Below, piece by piece: positions 1 through 8,826 of a stretch of DNA of 64,000 nucleotides. Both the position numbers and the translations under genes were made by a program. The notes beneath the pieces are model-generated. The model saw only the letters and a program-made list of their open reading frames with translations, was not told the origin of the DNA and searched no databases. Each line of letters begins with the position of its first letter. Positions within the stretch are counted from its first letter, which is position 1. The DNA is from UBA10649 sp965227045 (GTDB lineage: Bacteria; Actinomycetota; Actinomycetes; S36-B12), in the NCBI GenBank assembly GCA_965227045.1, contig OZ245718.1, positions 682,001-746,000 on the forward strand, in the 5' to 3' direction.

Positions 1-369
1 CGCGCCCGGCGCACCGCCCTGGGTGAGGGAGTCGGCACCCTTGCCGCCGAGCAGTTCGTCGCGACCCGGACCCCCGACGAGGTAGTCCGCACCCGGCCCT
101 CCATGAAGCACGTCATCACCTGGCCCGCCATAGAGCACGTCGTCGCCAGCCAGCCCGAAGATCACGTCATCGCCGCCACGGCCGCAGATCACGTCGCGTC
201 CGGACGTGCCGACCAGGCGATCGGGGCCTGCCGTGCCGGTAACCGTGCACGAGAACCGCACATCCGACGTGATGGTCGTGGCCATCGCGGTAGGCATCAC
301 GACTAGGCCCGCCACGACAATCGACGAACCGGCGAGGGTGGCGAGAAAGGAGCGCGTACGCACGGGCAT
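1..369 (-). CDS. Secreted RTX (hemolysin-type calcium-binding) repeat protein, N-terminal part
   Basis: The first 123 codons of a gene that runs off the left edge of the window; the ATG is at 369. Residues 1-30 form a signal peptide (Arg-rich start, hydrophobic stretch, MPTAMA). From about residue 48 there are repeated nonapeptides of the GGxGxDxLx type, for example GRGGDDVIF, GLAGDDVLY, GGPGDDVLH and GGPGRDELL. Such repeats bind Ca2+ and fold into a parallel beta-roll after secretion. Two Cys residues (CTVTG and ICGRG) bracket the first repeat, as in the second RTX-type protein at 9415. The function of the full protein cannot be told because the C-terminal part is missing. Confidence 0.8.
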   Translation of the reverse strand, partial: MPVRTRSFLATLAGSSIVVAGLVVMPTAMATTITSDVRFSCTVTGTAGPDRLVGTSGRDVICGRGGDDVIFGLAGDDVLYGGPGDDVLHGGPGADYLVGGPGRDELLGGKGADSLTQGGAPGA

Positions 370-453
370 GAGACTCCGTATCCGGGCAGGTGGGTGTAGG
401 ACGGTTATGCCCAACGTCGAGCGTGGCCAAACCTTAGGGCGCAGACTCAGCGG

Positions 454-951
454 GTGGAGATCGAGATCATCGAGGGCGACATCACGACCGTGGAGGCCGA
501 TGCGATCGTCACCGCCGCAAACAGCGAACTCATGGGCGGCGGCGGTGTAGACGGCGCAGTTCACCGCGCAGCTGGCCCCGGACTGCTCCTAGCGCTGCGA
601 CCCCTCGCTCCGTGCCCACCGGGCGGCGCTGTCATCACCCCCGCGTTCGACCTTGCTCCTCGCGTGAGGCACATCATCCACGCCGTCGGGCCGCGCTACG
701 GCATCGACGAGCCACCGGCCGAACTGCTCGCGTCTGCCTACCGGGCCAGCATCGCCCGCGGCGATGAGGTGGGCGCGACGAGCATCGCGTTTCCCGCCAT
801 CTCGGCGGGCGTGTACGGCTACCCGCTCGACGAGTCGTGCCAGATCAGCGTCGCGACGCTGAGGTCGGCGACGACGTCAATCCGCCACTGTCTACTGGTC
901 GCCTTCAACGCCGAGATCCGGGCCGGCTGGGAGTCTGCACTGGGCGGCTGA
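454..951 (+). CDS. Macro-domain protein (ADP-ribose / O-acetyl-ADP-ribose hydrolase type)
   Basis: A 165-residue single-domain protein starting at GTG. It opens with the macro-domain signature: EGDITTVEADAIVTAANSEL, then a glycine loop GGGGVDGAVHRAAG, with the Asn and the Gly-rich loop that hold ADP-ribose. A second loop, PAISAGVYGYP, matches the phosphate-binding loop. Family members remove ADP-ribose from proteins or deacetylate O-acetyl-ADP-ribose. It is monocistronic, with mreB about 130 bp downstream. The exact substrate cannot be read from the sequence. Confidence 0.88.
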   Translation: MEIEIIEGDITTVEADAIVTAANSELMGGGGVDGAVHRAAGPGLLLALRPLAPCPPGGAVITPAFDLAPRVRHIIHAVGPRYGIDEPPAELLASAYRASIARGDEVGATSIAFPAISAGVYGYPLDESCQISVATLRSATTSIRHCLLVAFNAEIRAGWESALGG

Positions 952-1078
952 CAACTATGGCTCTTCGAGACCGCGCTCGTGAGAGCGTCACGATCGACTA
1001 CGGAAATGTCGCCTAGTCGAGGTCGTTTCTGCGCGGCCGTACACTGAAGACCTACCCGAGGAGCGGAGGCGCCTTCGC

Positions 1079-2110
1079 ATGCCATCGTCATCCTCGTTGG
1101 TCGGTCGCGACATGGCCATCGATCTCGGCACGGCGAACACGCTGGTCTACGTGCGCGGTCGAGGCATCGTCCTGAATGAGCCGTCCGTAGTCGCCATCAA
1201 CAACAAGACCGGCGGCATCCTCGCGGTCGGCGCCGAGGCCAAGCGGATGATCGGGGCCACGCCCAGTCATATCGTGGCGACCCGGCCCCTGAAGGACGGC
1301 GTGATCGCCGACTTCGAGACCACCGAGCGCATGCTGCGCTACTTCATCCAGAAGGTGCACCGCCGTCGGCACCTGTCAAAGCCACGGGTCGTCGTGTGCG
1401 TTCCATCAGGGATCACCGGTGTCGAGCAGCGCGCCGTCAAGGATGCCGTCTACTCGGCGGGCGCGCGCAAGGTCTTCATCATCGAGGAACCGATGGCTGC
1501 CGCGATCGGCGCCGGACTCCCCGTTCACGAGCCCACCGGCAACATGGTTGTCGACATCGGCGGCGGGACCTCGGAGGTCGCGGTCATCTCCCTCGGCGGC
1601 ATCGTCACGGCGAGCTCGCTGCGCTACGGCGGCGATCAGCTCGACAACGCGATCATTCAGTACGTCAAGAAGGAGTACTCGCTCATGCTGGGCGAGCGCA
1701 CCGCCGAGCAGATCAAGGTCGCCATCGGCTCGGCCTTCCCGATGCCAGATGAGCCACACGCCGAGATCCGTGGACGCGACCTCATCGCCGGGCTTCCTCG
1801 AACCATCGTTGTCTCGTCGGAGGAGATCCGCCGCGCAATCGACGAGCCGGTGAATCAGATCGTGGCTGCCGTCAGATCTGCGCTCGACCACACGCCGCCA
1901 GAGCTGTCGGGCGACATCATGGATCGAGGCATCGTCCTGACCGGCGGAGGCGCGCTCCTGCGTGGCCTGGACGAGCGACTGCGCCACGAGACCGGCATGC
2001 CAGTTCTCATCGCAGACCGGCCGCTCGAGTGTGTCGCGCTGGGCGCGGGAAAGTGCGTCGAGGAGTTCGAGGCGCTGCAGGAGGTACTGATCTCCGAGCC
2101 GCGTCGCTAG
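1079..2110 (+). CDS. mreB: Rod-shape actin homologue MreB/Mbl
   Basis: A 343-residue actin-like ATPase of normal family length. The phosphate-1 motif DLGTANTLVYVRG, the phosphate-2 motif VVDIGGGTSEVAVISLGG and the adenosine motif LTGGGALLRGLDE are all present. MreB polymerises under the membrane and guides lateral wall synthesis in rod-shaped bacteria. It stands alone here: mreC, mreD and rodA are not beside it, and the downstream gene is convergent, overlapping by four bases. A lone mreB is known in actinobacteria. A Shine-Dalgarno-like GAGGAGCGGAGG precedes the ATG. Confidence 0.93.
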   Translation: MPSSSSLVGRDMAIDLGTANTLVYVRGRGIVLNEPSVVAINNKTGGILAVGAEAKRMIGATPSHIVATRPLKDGVIADFETTERMLRYFIQKVHRRRHLSKPRVVVCVPSGITGVEQRAVKDAVYSAGARKVFIIEEPMAAAIGAGLPVHEPTGNMVVDIGGGTSEVAVISLGGIVTASSLRYGGDQLDNAIIQYVKKEYSLMLGERTAEQIKVAIGSAFPMPDEPHAEIRGRDLIAGLPRTIVVSSEEIRRAIDEPVNQIVAAVRSALDHTPPELSGDIMDRGIVLTGGGALLRGLDERLRHETGMPVLIADRPLECVALGAGKCVEEFEALQEVLISEPRR

Positions 2111-2679
2111 CTGGCCGCGTTCGCCGCGCTGGCCGCCTTCTTCTGCTTCTTGGTGTCGCGGACCTTCTGCAACGACACGTCGTCGACCACATCGGCGACG
2201 GAGCGGTAGCCCTTGAGCGCGTAGTCGCCAGCCGCCTGACGCCAGCCGCGCGGCTGCACCCCCAGCTGCTTGGCGAGCAGCGCCACGAAGATCTGGGACT
2301 TCTGCCGTCCGAACCCCGGCAGCGCCTCGATGCGCGCCAGGAGCTCGGCGCCGGTCTTCGCCTCGGTCCACATGCGCGTGACATCTCCCCCGTAGGTCGA
2401 CTCGACGATCGCGGCGAGTGTCTGCACGCGAGCGGACATCGAACCCGGGAACCGGTGAATCGCAGGAGGCTGCGTGCATAGCGCGGCGAACTGCTCGGGA
2501 TCCATCGCCGCGATCACGGCGGGGTCGAGCGTGTGCAGGCGGCCGAGAATCTTCCAGCCGCCGCGGAAGGCGTGCTCCATTCCGTACTGCTGATCAAGGA
2601 GCATGCCGATCACGACCGCGAGCGGATACTCGTCGAGCACGGCGTCGGCCTCGGGCAGGCCCGTCAAGTGGAATGTCAC
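2107..2679 (-). CDS. HhH-GPD base-excision repair protein
   Basis: A 190-residue protein, GTG start at 2679. It shows the helix-hairpin-helix/GPD fold of DNA glycosylases: LLDQQYGMEHAFRG near the N-terminus and the hairpin LLARIEALPGFGRQKSQIF near residues 120-140. The C-terminus is Lys/Ala rich (KKQKKAASAANAAS). Members excise damaged bases, but the substrate of this subfamily is not clear. The stop codon overlaps that of mreB in convergent orientation. The upstream FKBP gene is in the same direction, 15 bp away. Confidence 0.8.
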   Translation of the reverse strand: MTFHLTGLPEADAVLDEYPLAVVIGMLLDQQYGMEHAFRGGWKILGRLHTLDPAVIAAMDPEQFAALCTQPPAIHRFPGSMSARVQTLAAIVESTYGGDVTRMWTEAKTGAELLARIEALPGFGRQKSQIFVALLAKQLGVQPRGWRQAAGDYALKGYRSVADVVDDVSLQKVRDTKKQKKAASAANAAS

Positions 2680-2693
2680 GGCAACATCCTGCC

Positions 2694-3266
2694 CTAGCCG
2701 ATGCCGTTCAGCGTGATGACGAAGGCCAGCGTCTCGTTGGGCTTGATCGAGCCGCCCGGTGGCGGATTGCTGCCATAGGCCAGCCGTCCGGGAATCACCA
2801 GGAGGCGTGTCCCGCCCACCCTCATGCCGGGGATTCCCTTCTTCCAGCCCGCGATGAGCTGCGAAAGCGGGAACGTCACAGGACCGCCGCGGGTCCAGGA
2901 CGAGTCGACCACCGTCTTCGACTTCAAGCCCACTCCGCAGTAGTTGAGCGTCAGGGTGTCGCCGGCCCTCGCCTTCCTGCCCTTGCCCGTGACGAGGTCG
3001 ACCGAACCGAGCGTGGTGGCCGACCTGGCGGTCGATGCGACAGCGATGGACGGCACGCCGTCGGGTCCAAATGTGGTGGTCACTCCGCCAACGCTGACTC
3101 CACCCTGTGGCCGCGTGGTGCCGATGGCGCTCATCGCGCCTGTCGTGCAGTTCGCCCCGACGTAGCGGGCAGTGATCGTCGAAGCCGACGCCGTCGGCAT
3201 GACGACGAGCGCAGTTGACGCGAGCAGCGCGGTGGCAAGGGCGGCGGCAACGACAGGTCTCTTCAC
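2694..3266 (-). CDS. Secreted FKBP-type peptidyl-prolyl isomerase
   Basis: A 190-residue protein with a signal peptide (residues 1-29, ending PTASAS) and a C-terminal FKBP domain from about residue 92. Recognisable FKBP elements are GDTLTLNYCGV, then FPLSQLIAGWKKGIPGMRVG, then the loop RLLVIPGRLAYG followed by LAFVITL. The family catalyses cis-trans isomerisation of X-Pro bonds and helps fold exported proteins. The region between signal peptide and FKBP domain (about 60 residues, two Cys) is unfamiliar. The segment LVVMPTA.A.TIT around the cleavage site is nearly the same as in the RTX protein at 1-369. Confidence 0.9.
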   Translation of the reverse strand: MKRPVVAAALATALLASTALVVMPTASASTITARYVGANCTTGAMSAIGTTRPQGGVSVGGVTTTFGPDGVPSIAVASTARSATTLGSVDLVTGKGRKARAGDTLTLNYCGVGLKSKTVVDSSWTRGGPVTFPLSQLIAGWKKGIPGMRVGGTRLLVIPGRLAYGSNPPPGGSIKPNETLAFVITLNGIG

Positions 3267-3358
3267 TCATCGAGCGTATGCCACGGCCCAATCTGCCGCG
3301 CAGCGACGATTTCTGCGCTTCGTACAATGCGCTCGGGGTCCAACCTGAGGGGGTTCGC

Positions 3359-4918
3359 ATGGGCAAGGCGGGCAGTCGATGGACATGGTTCGGCGCGGCG
3401 GCGGTTGCCGCAGTCGTCCTCGCGGTTTCATCCTCAGCATCAGCCACTACCCGCGCGGCGGTGGAACCCCCGTCATTAAGCAGTGCGATCGCCGCGATTG
3501 CACCCCAGGTCCGCACCCTCATGGCGTCAACCGGGGTCCCCGGCGTTGCCGTCGCCGTCGTCCACGACGGCCAGACCGTGTACTCCGAGGGATTCGGCGT
3601 CGCCGACCTCAGCACGAAGGCTCCCGTCAACGCCGACACGGTGTTCCAGATCGCGTCGGTGTCCAAGCCCGTCGGCGCCACCGTCGTCGCGAAGCAGGTG
3701 AGCGATGGAGTCGTGTCCTGGAACTCGCGCGTGACGAAGCCGCTGCCCAAGTTCGCGCTGAAGGACCCGTGGGTCACAAATCATCTGACGATCGGGGACC
3801 TGTACGCCCACCGCTCGGGACTGCCCGACCACGCGGGCGACGACCTCGAGTACCTCGGCTTCAACCGCACGCAGATCCTCGATCGCCTGCGCTACCTGCC
3901 GCTGGCACCCTTCAGAGCCCACTACGCATACACCAACTACGGGATCATGGCGGGCGCGCTCGCGACGGCTGTCGCGAGCAAGAAGGAGTGGTCGGCGCTC
4001 TCCAAGGACTCGATCTACGCGCCACTCGGCATGACCCGCACCACGTCGAGTTACGACGAGTACGTCTCGCTGCCGAACCACGCAGTTGGCCACGAGCGCG
4101 TCAATGGCGCATGGCGCGTCACTCCGGAGCAGTTCAACGACGATGCGGCGACGGCCGCCGGTGGAGTCGCATCCAGTGTCAACGACATGGCCAAATGGGA
4201 GGCCATGGTCCTTGGCAGTGGTTCAGCCAACGGCAAGCAACTCATCAAGAGTGGGGCGTTGCGGCAGGCACTGTTCCCCCACAATCTCTCGACGCCGCTG
4301 CCGCCCAACGTCGACCGACCCGCCGGCCAGTACGGCTACGGCTTCGGCATCGCGGCCAACGGGCTCGGCCACACCGTGATCAGCCACTCGGGTGCGTTCG
4401 CGCAGGGCGCGGCATCGTTCGTGGGAATGATCCCGGCCTCGAAACTCGGCATCGTCGTGCTCACCAACGGCTATCCCATTGGACTCGCAGAGTCGATCGG
4501 GATGACGTTCCTCGACAATGCCGAGTTCGGAGCGCCCACTCAGGACTGGTCGTCCATCTACTCGCAGGCCTTCGCGGGCATCATCCAGACGGTGGGCTCA
4601 TTGACGGGCACCCCTCGGCCGTCCGATGTCACTCCCGCCAAGCCACTCGCGTCCTATGCCGGCACGTACGCCAACCCCTACTTCGGCAACGCGACCGTCA
4701 CGCAGAAGAACGGACGTCTGACGCTGTCGATGGGGCCGAAGGGCCAGCGGCAGTGGACGCTCGATCACTGGGACGGCAACACGTTCGTGTTCAAGGTCGG
4801 CCTCCCCGAGGTCGACCCGAGTTCCCTGTCTGCCGTCGTCTTCAACAAGCGGGGCACCGCGATGCGCATCGAGTACTTCGATGCGGATGGCGTCGGCACA
4901 TTGACACGAGTGAGTTAG
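3359..4918 (+). CDS. Exported serine hydrolase of the beta-lactamase / class C PBP family
   Basis: A 519-residue protein. The start at 3359 follows a GAGGGGG ribosome-binding site and gives an N-terminal signal peptide ending near ASATTRA. The beta-lactamase (S12) domain carries the SxxK nucleophile motif (IASVSKPVGA, about residue 100), the YxN motif (YAYTNYGIMAG) and a late HSG (VISHSGAFAQG). A C-terminal domain of about 100 residues (from SYAGTYANPYFG) resembles the lipocalin-like domain often attached to these enzymes. Likely D-Ala-D-Ala carboxypeptidase or esterase activity outside the cell; the true substrate is unknown. Confidence 0.88.
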   Translation: MGKAGSRWTWFGAAAVAAVVLAVSSSASATTRAAVEPPSLSSAIAAIAPQVRTLMASTGVPGVAVAVVHDGQTVYSEGFGVADLSTKAPVNADTVFQIASVSKPVGATVVAKQVSDGVVSWNSRVTKPLPKFALKDPWVTNHLTIGDLYAHRSGLPDHAGDDLEYLGFNRTQILDRLRYLPLAPFRAHYAYTNYGIMAGALATAVASKKEWSALSKDSIYAPLGMTRTTSSYDEYVSLPNHAVGHERVNGAWRVTPEQFNDDAATAAGGVASSVNDMAKWEAMVLGSGSANGKQLIKSGALRQALFPHNLSTPLPPNVDRPAGQYGYGFGIAANGLGHTVISHSGAFAQGAASFVGMIPASKLGIVVLTNGYPIGLAESIGMTFLDNAEFGAPTQDWSSIYSQAFAGIIQTVGSLTGTPRPSDVTPAKPLASYAGTYANPYFGNATVTQKNGRLTLSMGPKGQRQWTLDHWDGNTFVFKVGLPEVDPSSLSAVVFNKRGTAMRIEYFDADGVGTLTRVS

Positions 4919-4939
4919 TCGCATGGCTACGCTGCATCG

Positions 4940-5854
4940 ATGACCCAGTACCGAGCCGTAGTCGACGTCCGCATCTCGTTCGTCAACGGCGGCGGGCTGA
5001 ATGCCCAGGGCTTCCGCCTCGACGTACCGCAGCGCGACATTTCACAGACCGAGGTCGCACGCCTCCTCGTGCAGCACCTCGGCCTCGCCATGGTCGGCGA
5101 TGTGAAGTTCGACCAGTTCGCGATCGTCGAGGAGCAGCACAAGGGCAGTCGCGGCGTCAGCGACTCGGCGCACGCCAACCCTGACGCCCCGATGCGCCTG
5201 GTCGACCTCAGTCACACACTCAGGGAAGGTCTCGTGACCCTTCCGGGAGTTCCGGCCCCTTCATTGGCTCCGCATTTGCGCCGTGGTGAGGGAACCTACG
5301 CGCCAGGCACGAGTTTCTCGATGGATATCTTCACGATCCCGGGCAACACCGGTACCTACATCGACACCCCCTGGCACCGATACGAGGGCGGCGCGGACCT
5401 CGCGGCTTTGGATCTCGCGACCCTGGTCGATCTGCCGACCGAGGTGTTCCATCTCGCCGACTCAACAGTCCGCGGTATTCCGGCGAGCGTCTTCTACGAC
5501 CGTGACCTCGTGGGGAAGGCAGTGCTGCTCCATACCGGATGGGACAACCACTTCGGCACCCCCGAGTACGGCAAGCCCGCCCCGTTCCTCACCGCCGAAG
5601 GCGTCGACTACCTCGCTACGCAGGGAGTGCTCCTGGTCGGTATCGACTCGATCAACATCGATGACATGTCGCCCGAAGCGAAGGGCGAGCGCCCAGCGCA
5701 CACGACCTTCCTCGCCGACGGCATCCACGTCGTCGAGCACCTGACGAACCTCGGAGCGCTTCCGCCGACCGGAGCGCTGTTCACGGCGGTGCCACCGAAG
5801 TTCGAGGGCACCGGGACGTTCACAGTGCGCGCGTTCGCGAAGGTCCCTGGGTGA
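4940..5854 (+). CDS. Cyclase-family (kynurenine-formamidase-like) hydrolase with N-terminal extension
   Basis: A 304-residue protein. From about residue 86 (MRLVDLSHTLREG) to the end it is a cyclase-family domain, the fold of bacterial kynurenine formamidase. The usual metal motif HxGTHxDxPxH reads NTGTYIDTPWHRYE, so two of the metal-binding His are Asn and Tyr; Asp and the last His are kept. Residues 1-80 form an extra domain (VVDVRISFVNGGGLNAQGF and EEQHKGSRG) that I do not recognise. The start follows the serine hydrolase by 21 bp. It could be an amidohydrolase with a changed metal site. Confidence 0.75.
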   Translation: MTQYRAVVDVRISFVNGGGLNAQGFRLDVPQRDISQTEVARLLVQHLGLAMVGDVKFDQFAIVEEQHKGSRGVSDSAHANPDAPMRLVDLSHTLREGLVTLPGVPAPSLAPHLRRGEGTYAPGTSFSMDIFTIPGNTGTYIDTPWHRYEGGADLAALDLATLVDLPTEVFHLADSTVRGIPASVFYDRDLVGKAVLLHTGWDNHFGTPEYGKPAPFLTAEGVDYLATQGVLLVGIDSINIDDMSPEAKGERPAHTTFLADGIHVVEHLTNLGALPPTGALFTAVPPKFEGTGTFTVRAFAKVPG

Positions 5855-5901
5855 CCGTCTAAGACCGGAGATCAACCCGCAACCGCGCGTACAGTCGAGG
5901 C

Positions 5902-6858
5902 ATGGCGTCAACGAGCCACGGAAATCACTCCCGCGTTGAGTCCTTGTGGGCCGATATCGACGGCCCCGTGCACTACGTCGACCACGGTGGGCCAGCCGAC
6001 GGCCCGCTACTTGTGTGCGTGCATGGGCTGGGCGGGTCGTTGCTGAACTGGGCGGCGCTGGCACCCCTGCTGACCGGCACCTGTCGCGTGGTGGCGCTCG
6101 ACCTCGCCGGCTTCGGCCACACCCGCGGAGGCTCGCGGTCGACATCGGTGCAGGCCAATCAACTACTCCTTCACCGTTTTCTCACCGAGGTGAGCGGCTC
6201 GCCCGTGATCCTGGTGGGCAACTCGATGGGCGGCCTGATCTCGATCCTCCAGGCGGCTGCGCATCCCGAGACGATCGCCGGCGTCGTGCTGATCGATCCT
6301 GCGCTCCCGATGTCACTTCGTGCACGTCCGGACCTTCGAGTGTTCGGGACATTCGCGGCGTTCCTGGTGCCGGCGGTGGGACGCCGGTTGCTCGCACGCC
6401 GCCGATCTGACACCTCGGCCGAGGACGCAGCGCGAGCGCTCCTTGAATTGTGCTGCGTGGACCCATCGCGTATCCCCGCTGGTGTAGTAGACCTGCACGT
6501 GGAACTGGCCGGCCAGCGCCGCGCCTACTCGGACGCGGACTCCGAATTGATGTCCGCAGCGCAGTCATTGCTCTGGGTCCTTGCCGATCGCGGCAAGTAC
6601 TCGTCGATGCAGCGGGCGGTCGACTCGCCGGTCCTGCTACTGCACGGTGATCGCGATCGCCTCGTCAACGTGGGCGCCGCTCGTGCCGCCGCGGACGCGA
6701 ATCCGTCGTGGACGTTCGAGATCGCCCACGATGTCGGGCACGTGCCGCAGCTCGAGGTGCCGGAATGGACCGCCGAGCGCATTCTCACGTGGCTTGCCGA
6801 GCACCCGGTGAACGCTGCCCTCGCGCAGTCCCCGTCCCTCGGCGAGAGTCGGACATGA
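5902..6858 (+). CDS. Alpha/beta-fold hydrolase
   Basis: A 318-residue enzyme of the alpha/beta-hydrolase fold. Visible are the oxyanion HGLGGSLLNW, the nucleophile elbow GNSMGG (Ser near residue 107), the acid in LLHGDRDRLVN and the catalytic His in HDVGHVPQLE. Its stop codon overlaps the ATG of the downstream wax-ester synthase (ATGA), so the two are translationally coupled. This suggests a role in lipid or ester metabolism, as lipase/esterase-like genes often sit beside WS/DGAT genes. The substrate is not known. Confidence 0.87.
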   Translation: MASTSHGNHSRVESLWADIDGPVHYVDHGGPADGPLLVCVHGLGGSLLNWAALAPLLTGTCRVVALDLAGFGHTRGGSRSTSVQANQLLLHRFLTEVSGSPVILVGNSMGGLISILQAAAHPETIAGVVLIDPALPMSLRARPDLRVFGTFAAFLVPAVGRRLLARRRSDTSAEDAARALLELCCVDPSRIPAGVVDLHVELAGQRRAYSDADSELMSAAQSLLWVLADRGKYSSMQRAVDSPVLLLHGDRDRLVNVGAARAAADANPSWTFEIAHDVGHVPQLEVPEWTAERILTWLAEHPVNAALAQSPSLGESRT

Positions 6859-8249
6859 CCGACGTGGAGCGCCTGAGCTCCCTCGATGCCGGCTTCCTGC
6901 AGGTGGAGACCGACACCCAGCAGATGCACGTTGGCTCGCTGCTCGTGTTCGAGGGACCTGCGCCGAGCTACTCGGACTTCTGCGATCACTTCGCAACCTG
7001 TCTGGATCCCGTACCGAGATACCGCCAGCGCGTGCAGCGCATGCCGTTCGACCTCGCACGGCCGATATGGGTCGATGATCCGCACTTCGCCCTCGAATAC
7101 CACCTGCGTCACACCGCGCTTCCGGCTCCAGGCAGCGATGAGCAACTGCGCACCCTCGTCGGCAGGATCATGTCCCAGCGGCTCGACATCGATCGCCCCC
7201 TGTGGGAGCTGTGGATGGTGGAGGGACTGACGGACAACCGCTGGGCGCTGATCACCAAGACACATCACGCGATGATCGACGGGCTCGCGGGCGGCGAGCT
7301 GATGGAAGTGGTCCTCGACCGCGACCCCGATCGACGTCGAGTGCCGCCTGCAGACTGGCAGCCCAGGCCCGGGCCGTCCGTCGTGGGGCTCGTCGCCTCC
7401 GGCGCAATATGGGCCGCACAGATTCCCCTGGGCCTTCCCAGTGCTGCGCGGTCGGCTGCTCGGGCGCTCGCCTCCCCGTCCGACGTGTTGCGCTTCGGCG
7501 CGGTGCGCGCTTCGGGACTGGCCGAGGTCAGCCGCAGTGCCGTCAGTCCGGCGAGCGTGCTCAACGGACCGCTCGGCCCGCATCGACGGTGGGGCTGGGC
7601 GCGTGCTGAACTCGCCGACGTGAAGGCGGTGAAGGACGTCGCCGGCTGCACCGTCAACGACGTGGTGCTGGCCGCGATCGCAGGCGCCTTCCGTGAGTAC
7701 CTGATCACACGCGGAGATGACGTCGACGATGTCGTCCTGCGATCCCTTGTTCCCGTCTCGATTCGGGCGGATCACCATCGCGGTCGGCTCGGCAACCATG
7801 TCACCGCCATGTTCGCCCAGTTGCCTATCGGGATCGCGGACCCCGTGCAACGCCTCGCGGCGGTAGCTCGGCAGATGGATCATCTCAAGGCCAGCGGGAT
7901 GGCCGTAGGTGTCGAATCGATGGTCGCGGCGGCCGACTTCGTGCCCGCCACACTGATGACGCTCGGAGCGCGGGTCTATGCGCGGATGGGTCAACGAGTC
8001 GTGAACACTGTCACCACCAACATCCCCGGCCCGCAGTACCCGCTCTACCTGCGAGGCCATCGCATGATCGAGATGTTCCCGTACATACCGATCGCCCGCG
8101 ACGTGCGCATCAGCATCGGCATCGTGTCCTACGACGGCCACCTCACGATTGGCGCGACAGGCGACTACGACGCCGTTGCCGACCTCGACGTGCTCTGCGC
8201 TGCCATCGACTCCTCGCTGGACGAACTGGTATCCGTGCTCGTCGCATGA
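6855..8249 (+). CDS. Wax ester synthase / diacylglycerol acyltransferase (WS/DGAT)
   Basis: A 464-residue protein with the diagnostic active-site motif HHxxxDG (THHAMIDGLAGGEL, about residue 137). The N-terminal block LSSLDAGFLQVET and the C-terminal NIPGPQYPLYLRG are typical of actinobacterial WS/DGAT. The enzyme joins fatty acyl-CoA to diacylglycerol or fatty alcohol, making storage triacylglycerol or wax esters at the membrane. It starts inside the stop codon of the preceding hydrolase. The paralogue-rich nature of this family leaves substrate preference open. Confidence 0.92.
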   Translation: MTDVERLSSLDAGFLQVETDTQQMHVGSLLVFEGPAPSYSDFCDHFATCLDPVPRYRQRVQRMPFDLARPIWVDDPHFALEYHLRHTALPAPGSDEQLRTLVGRIMSQRLDIDRPLWELWMVEGLTDNRWALITKTHHAMIDGLAGGELMEVVLDRDPDRRRVPPADWQPRPGPSVVGLVASGAIWAAQIPLGLPSAARSAARALASPSDVLRFGAVRASGLAEVSRSAVSPASVLNGPLGPHRRWGWARAELADVKAVKDVAGCTVNDVVLAAIAGAFREYLITRGDDVDDVVLRSLVPVSIRADHHRGRLGNHVTAMFAQLPIGIADPVQRLAAVARQMDHLKASGMAVGVESMVAAADFVPATLMTLGARVYARMGQRVVNTVTTNIPGPQYPLYLRGHRMIEMFPYIPIARDVRISIGIVSYDGHLTIGATGDYDAVADLDVLCAAIDSSLDELVSVLVA

Positions 8250-8319
8250 GGCGCTGGATCGTCACGCGTCTTCGAACGGGCAGGCCCTGAGCCTTAGCAG
8301 TGACTAGCCACGCTCGGCC

Positions 8320-8826
8320 CTACGGCGTCGGCTCGCCCGGCTCGCGAATCGTGATCGTGGGTGCACCGGGAGGCAGATTGAACGTATCGATGAGCACCGC
8401 ATCCGTGGTGCCCAGGATTGTCGCGGTCATCAAGGTGTTCGGTGGCATGTAGTAGCACGTTCCTGCTGGGAAGACCATCGTCTCGTTGTGGCCCTCGACG
8501 TAGTCCGTGATCTCTCCGCTGATCACACACGTGTGGCCGCCGTACTGATGAGTGTGGATCGGTGCGCGGCTGCCTGCCGGCCGGGTGGCTCGGGTGATGA
8601 CCAGCCTGTTCCCGTCGGCATCGATCGTGTCGAGCATGACCTCCTCGCCGCGCAAGGACTTCCACGGCACTGGAAGCACCGCGCCGTTGATCGTCGTCAC
8701 GTCTCGCTGCGTGCTCATGGGGACGGGAGACGTCGGCGCCGCATCGGTGGTTCCGCAGGCCGCGAGCAGCATCGTTGCCGTGAGGACGAGCGCGCTGGCA
8801 GCAGCGTTAGATCGAGGAATGCGCAT
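8320..8826 (-). CDS. Cupin-domain lipoprotein
   Basis: A 168-residue protein. The N-terminus is a lipoprotein signal with lipobox LLAACG, so it should be anchored to the outer face of the membrane. The rest is a single cupin: first motif APIHTHQYGGHTCVISGEI with the metal-binding His, second motif VFPAGTCYYMPPNTL. Its role (enzyme or sensor) cannot be told. The start at 8826 was chosen because it begins a proper lipoprotein signal peptide. Downstream lies the convergent WS/DGAT gene. Confidence 0.8.
   Translation of the reverse strand: MRIPRSNAAASALVLTATMLLAACGTTDAAPTSPVPMSTQRDVTTINGAVLPVPWKSLRGEEVMLDTIDADGNRLVITRATRPAGSRAPIHTHQYGGHTCVISGEITDYVEGHNETMVFPAGTCYYMPPNTLMTATILGTTDAVLIDTFNLPPGAPTITIREPGEPTP

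Noticed and set aside
1406..2479. Long minus-strand open frame opposite mreB
   Set aside because: Its sequence is Arg/Ala/Asp-rich and low in hydrophobic pattern, typical of a shadow frame in high-GC DNA, while MreB on the plus strand is clearly real.
3215..3358. Upstream start for the serine hydrolase
   Set aside because: It would place 48 residues before the signal peptide; the ATG at 3359 has a good ribosome-binding site and gives a proper signal peptide.
3379..5184. 600-codon plus-strand frame across the serine hydrolase and cyclase genes
   Set aside because: Shadow frame: Arg/Pro/His-rich product without any domain, overlapping two recognised genes in other frames.
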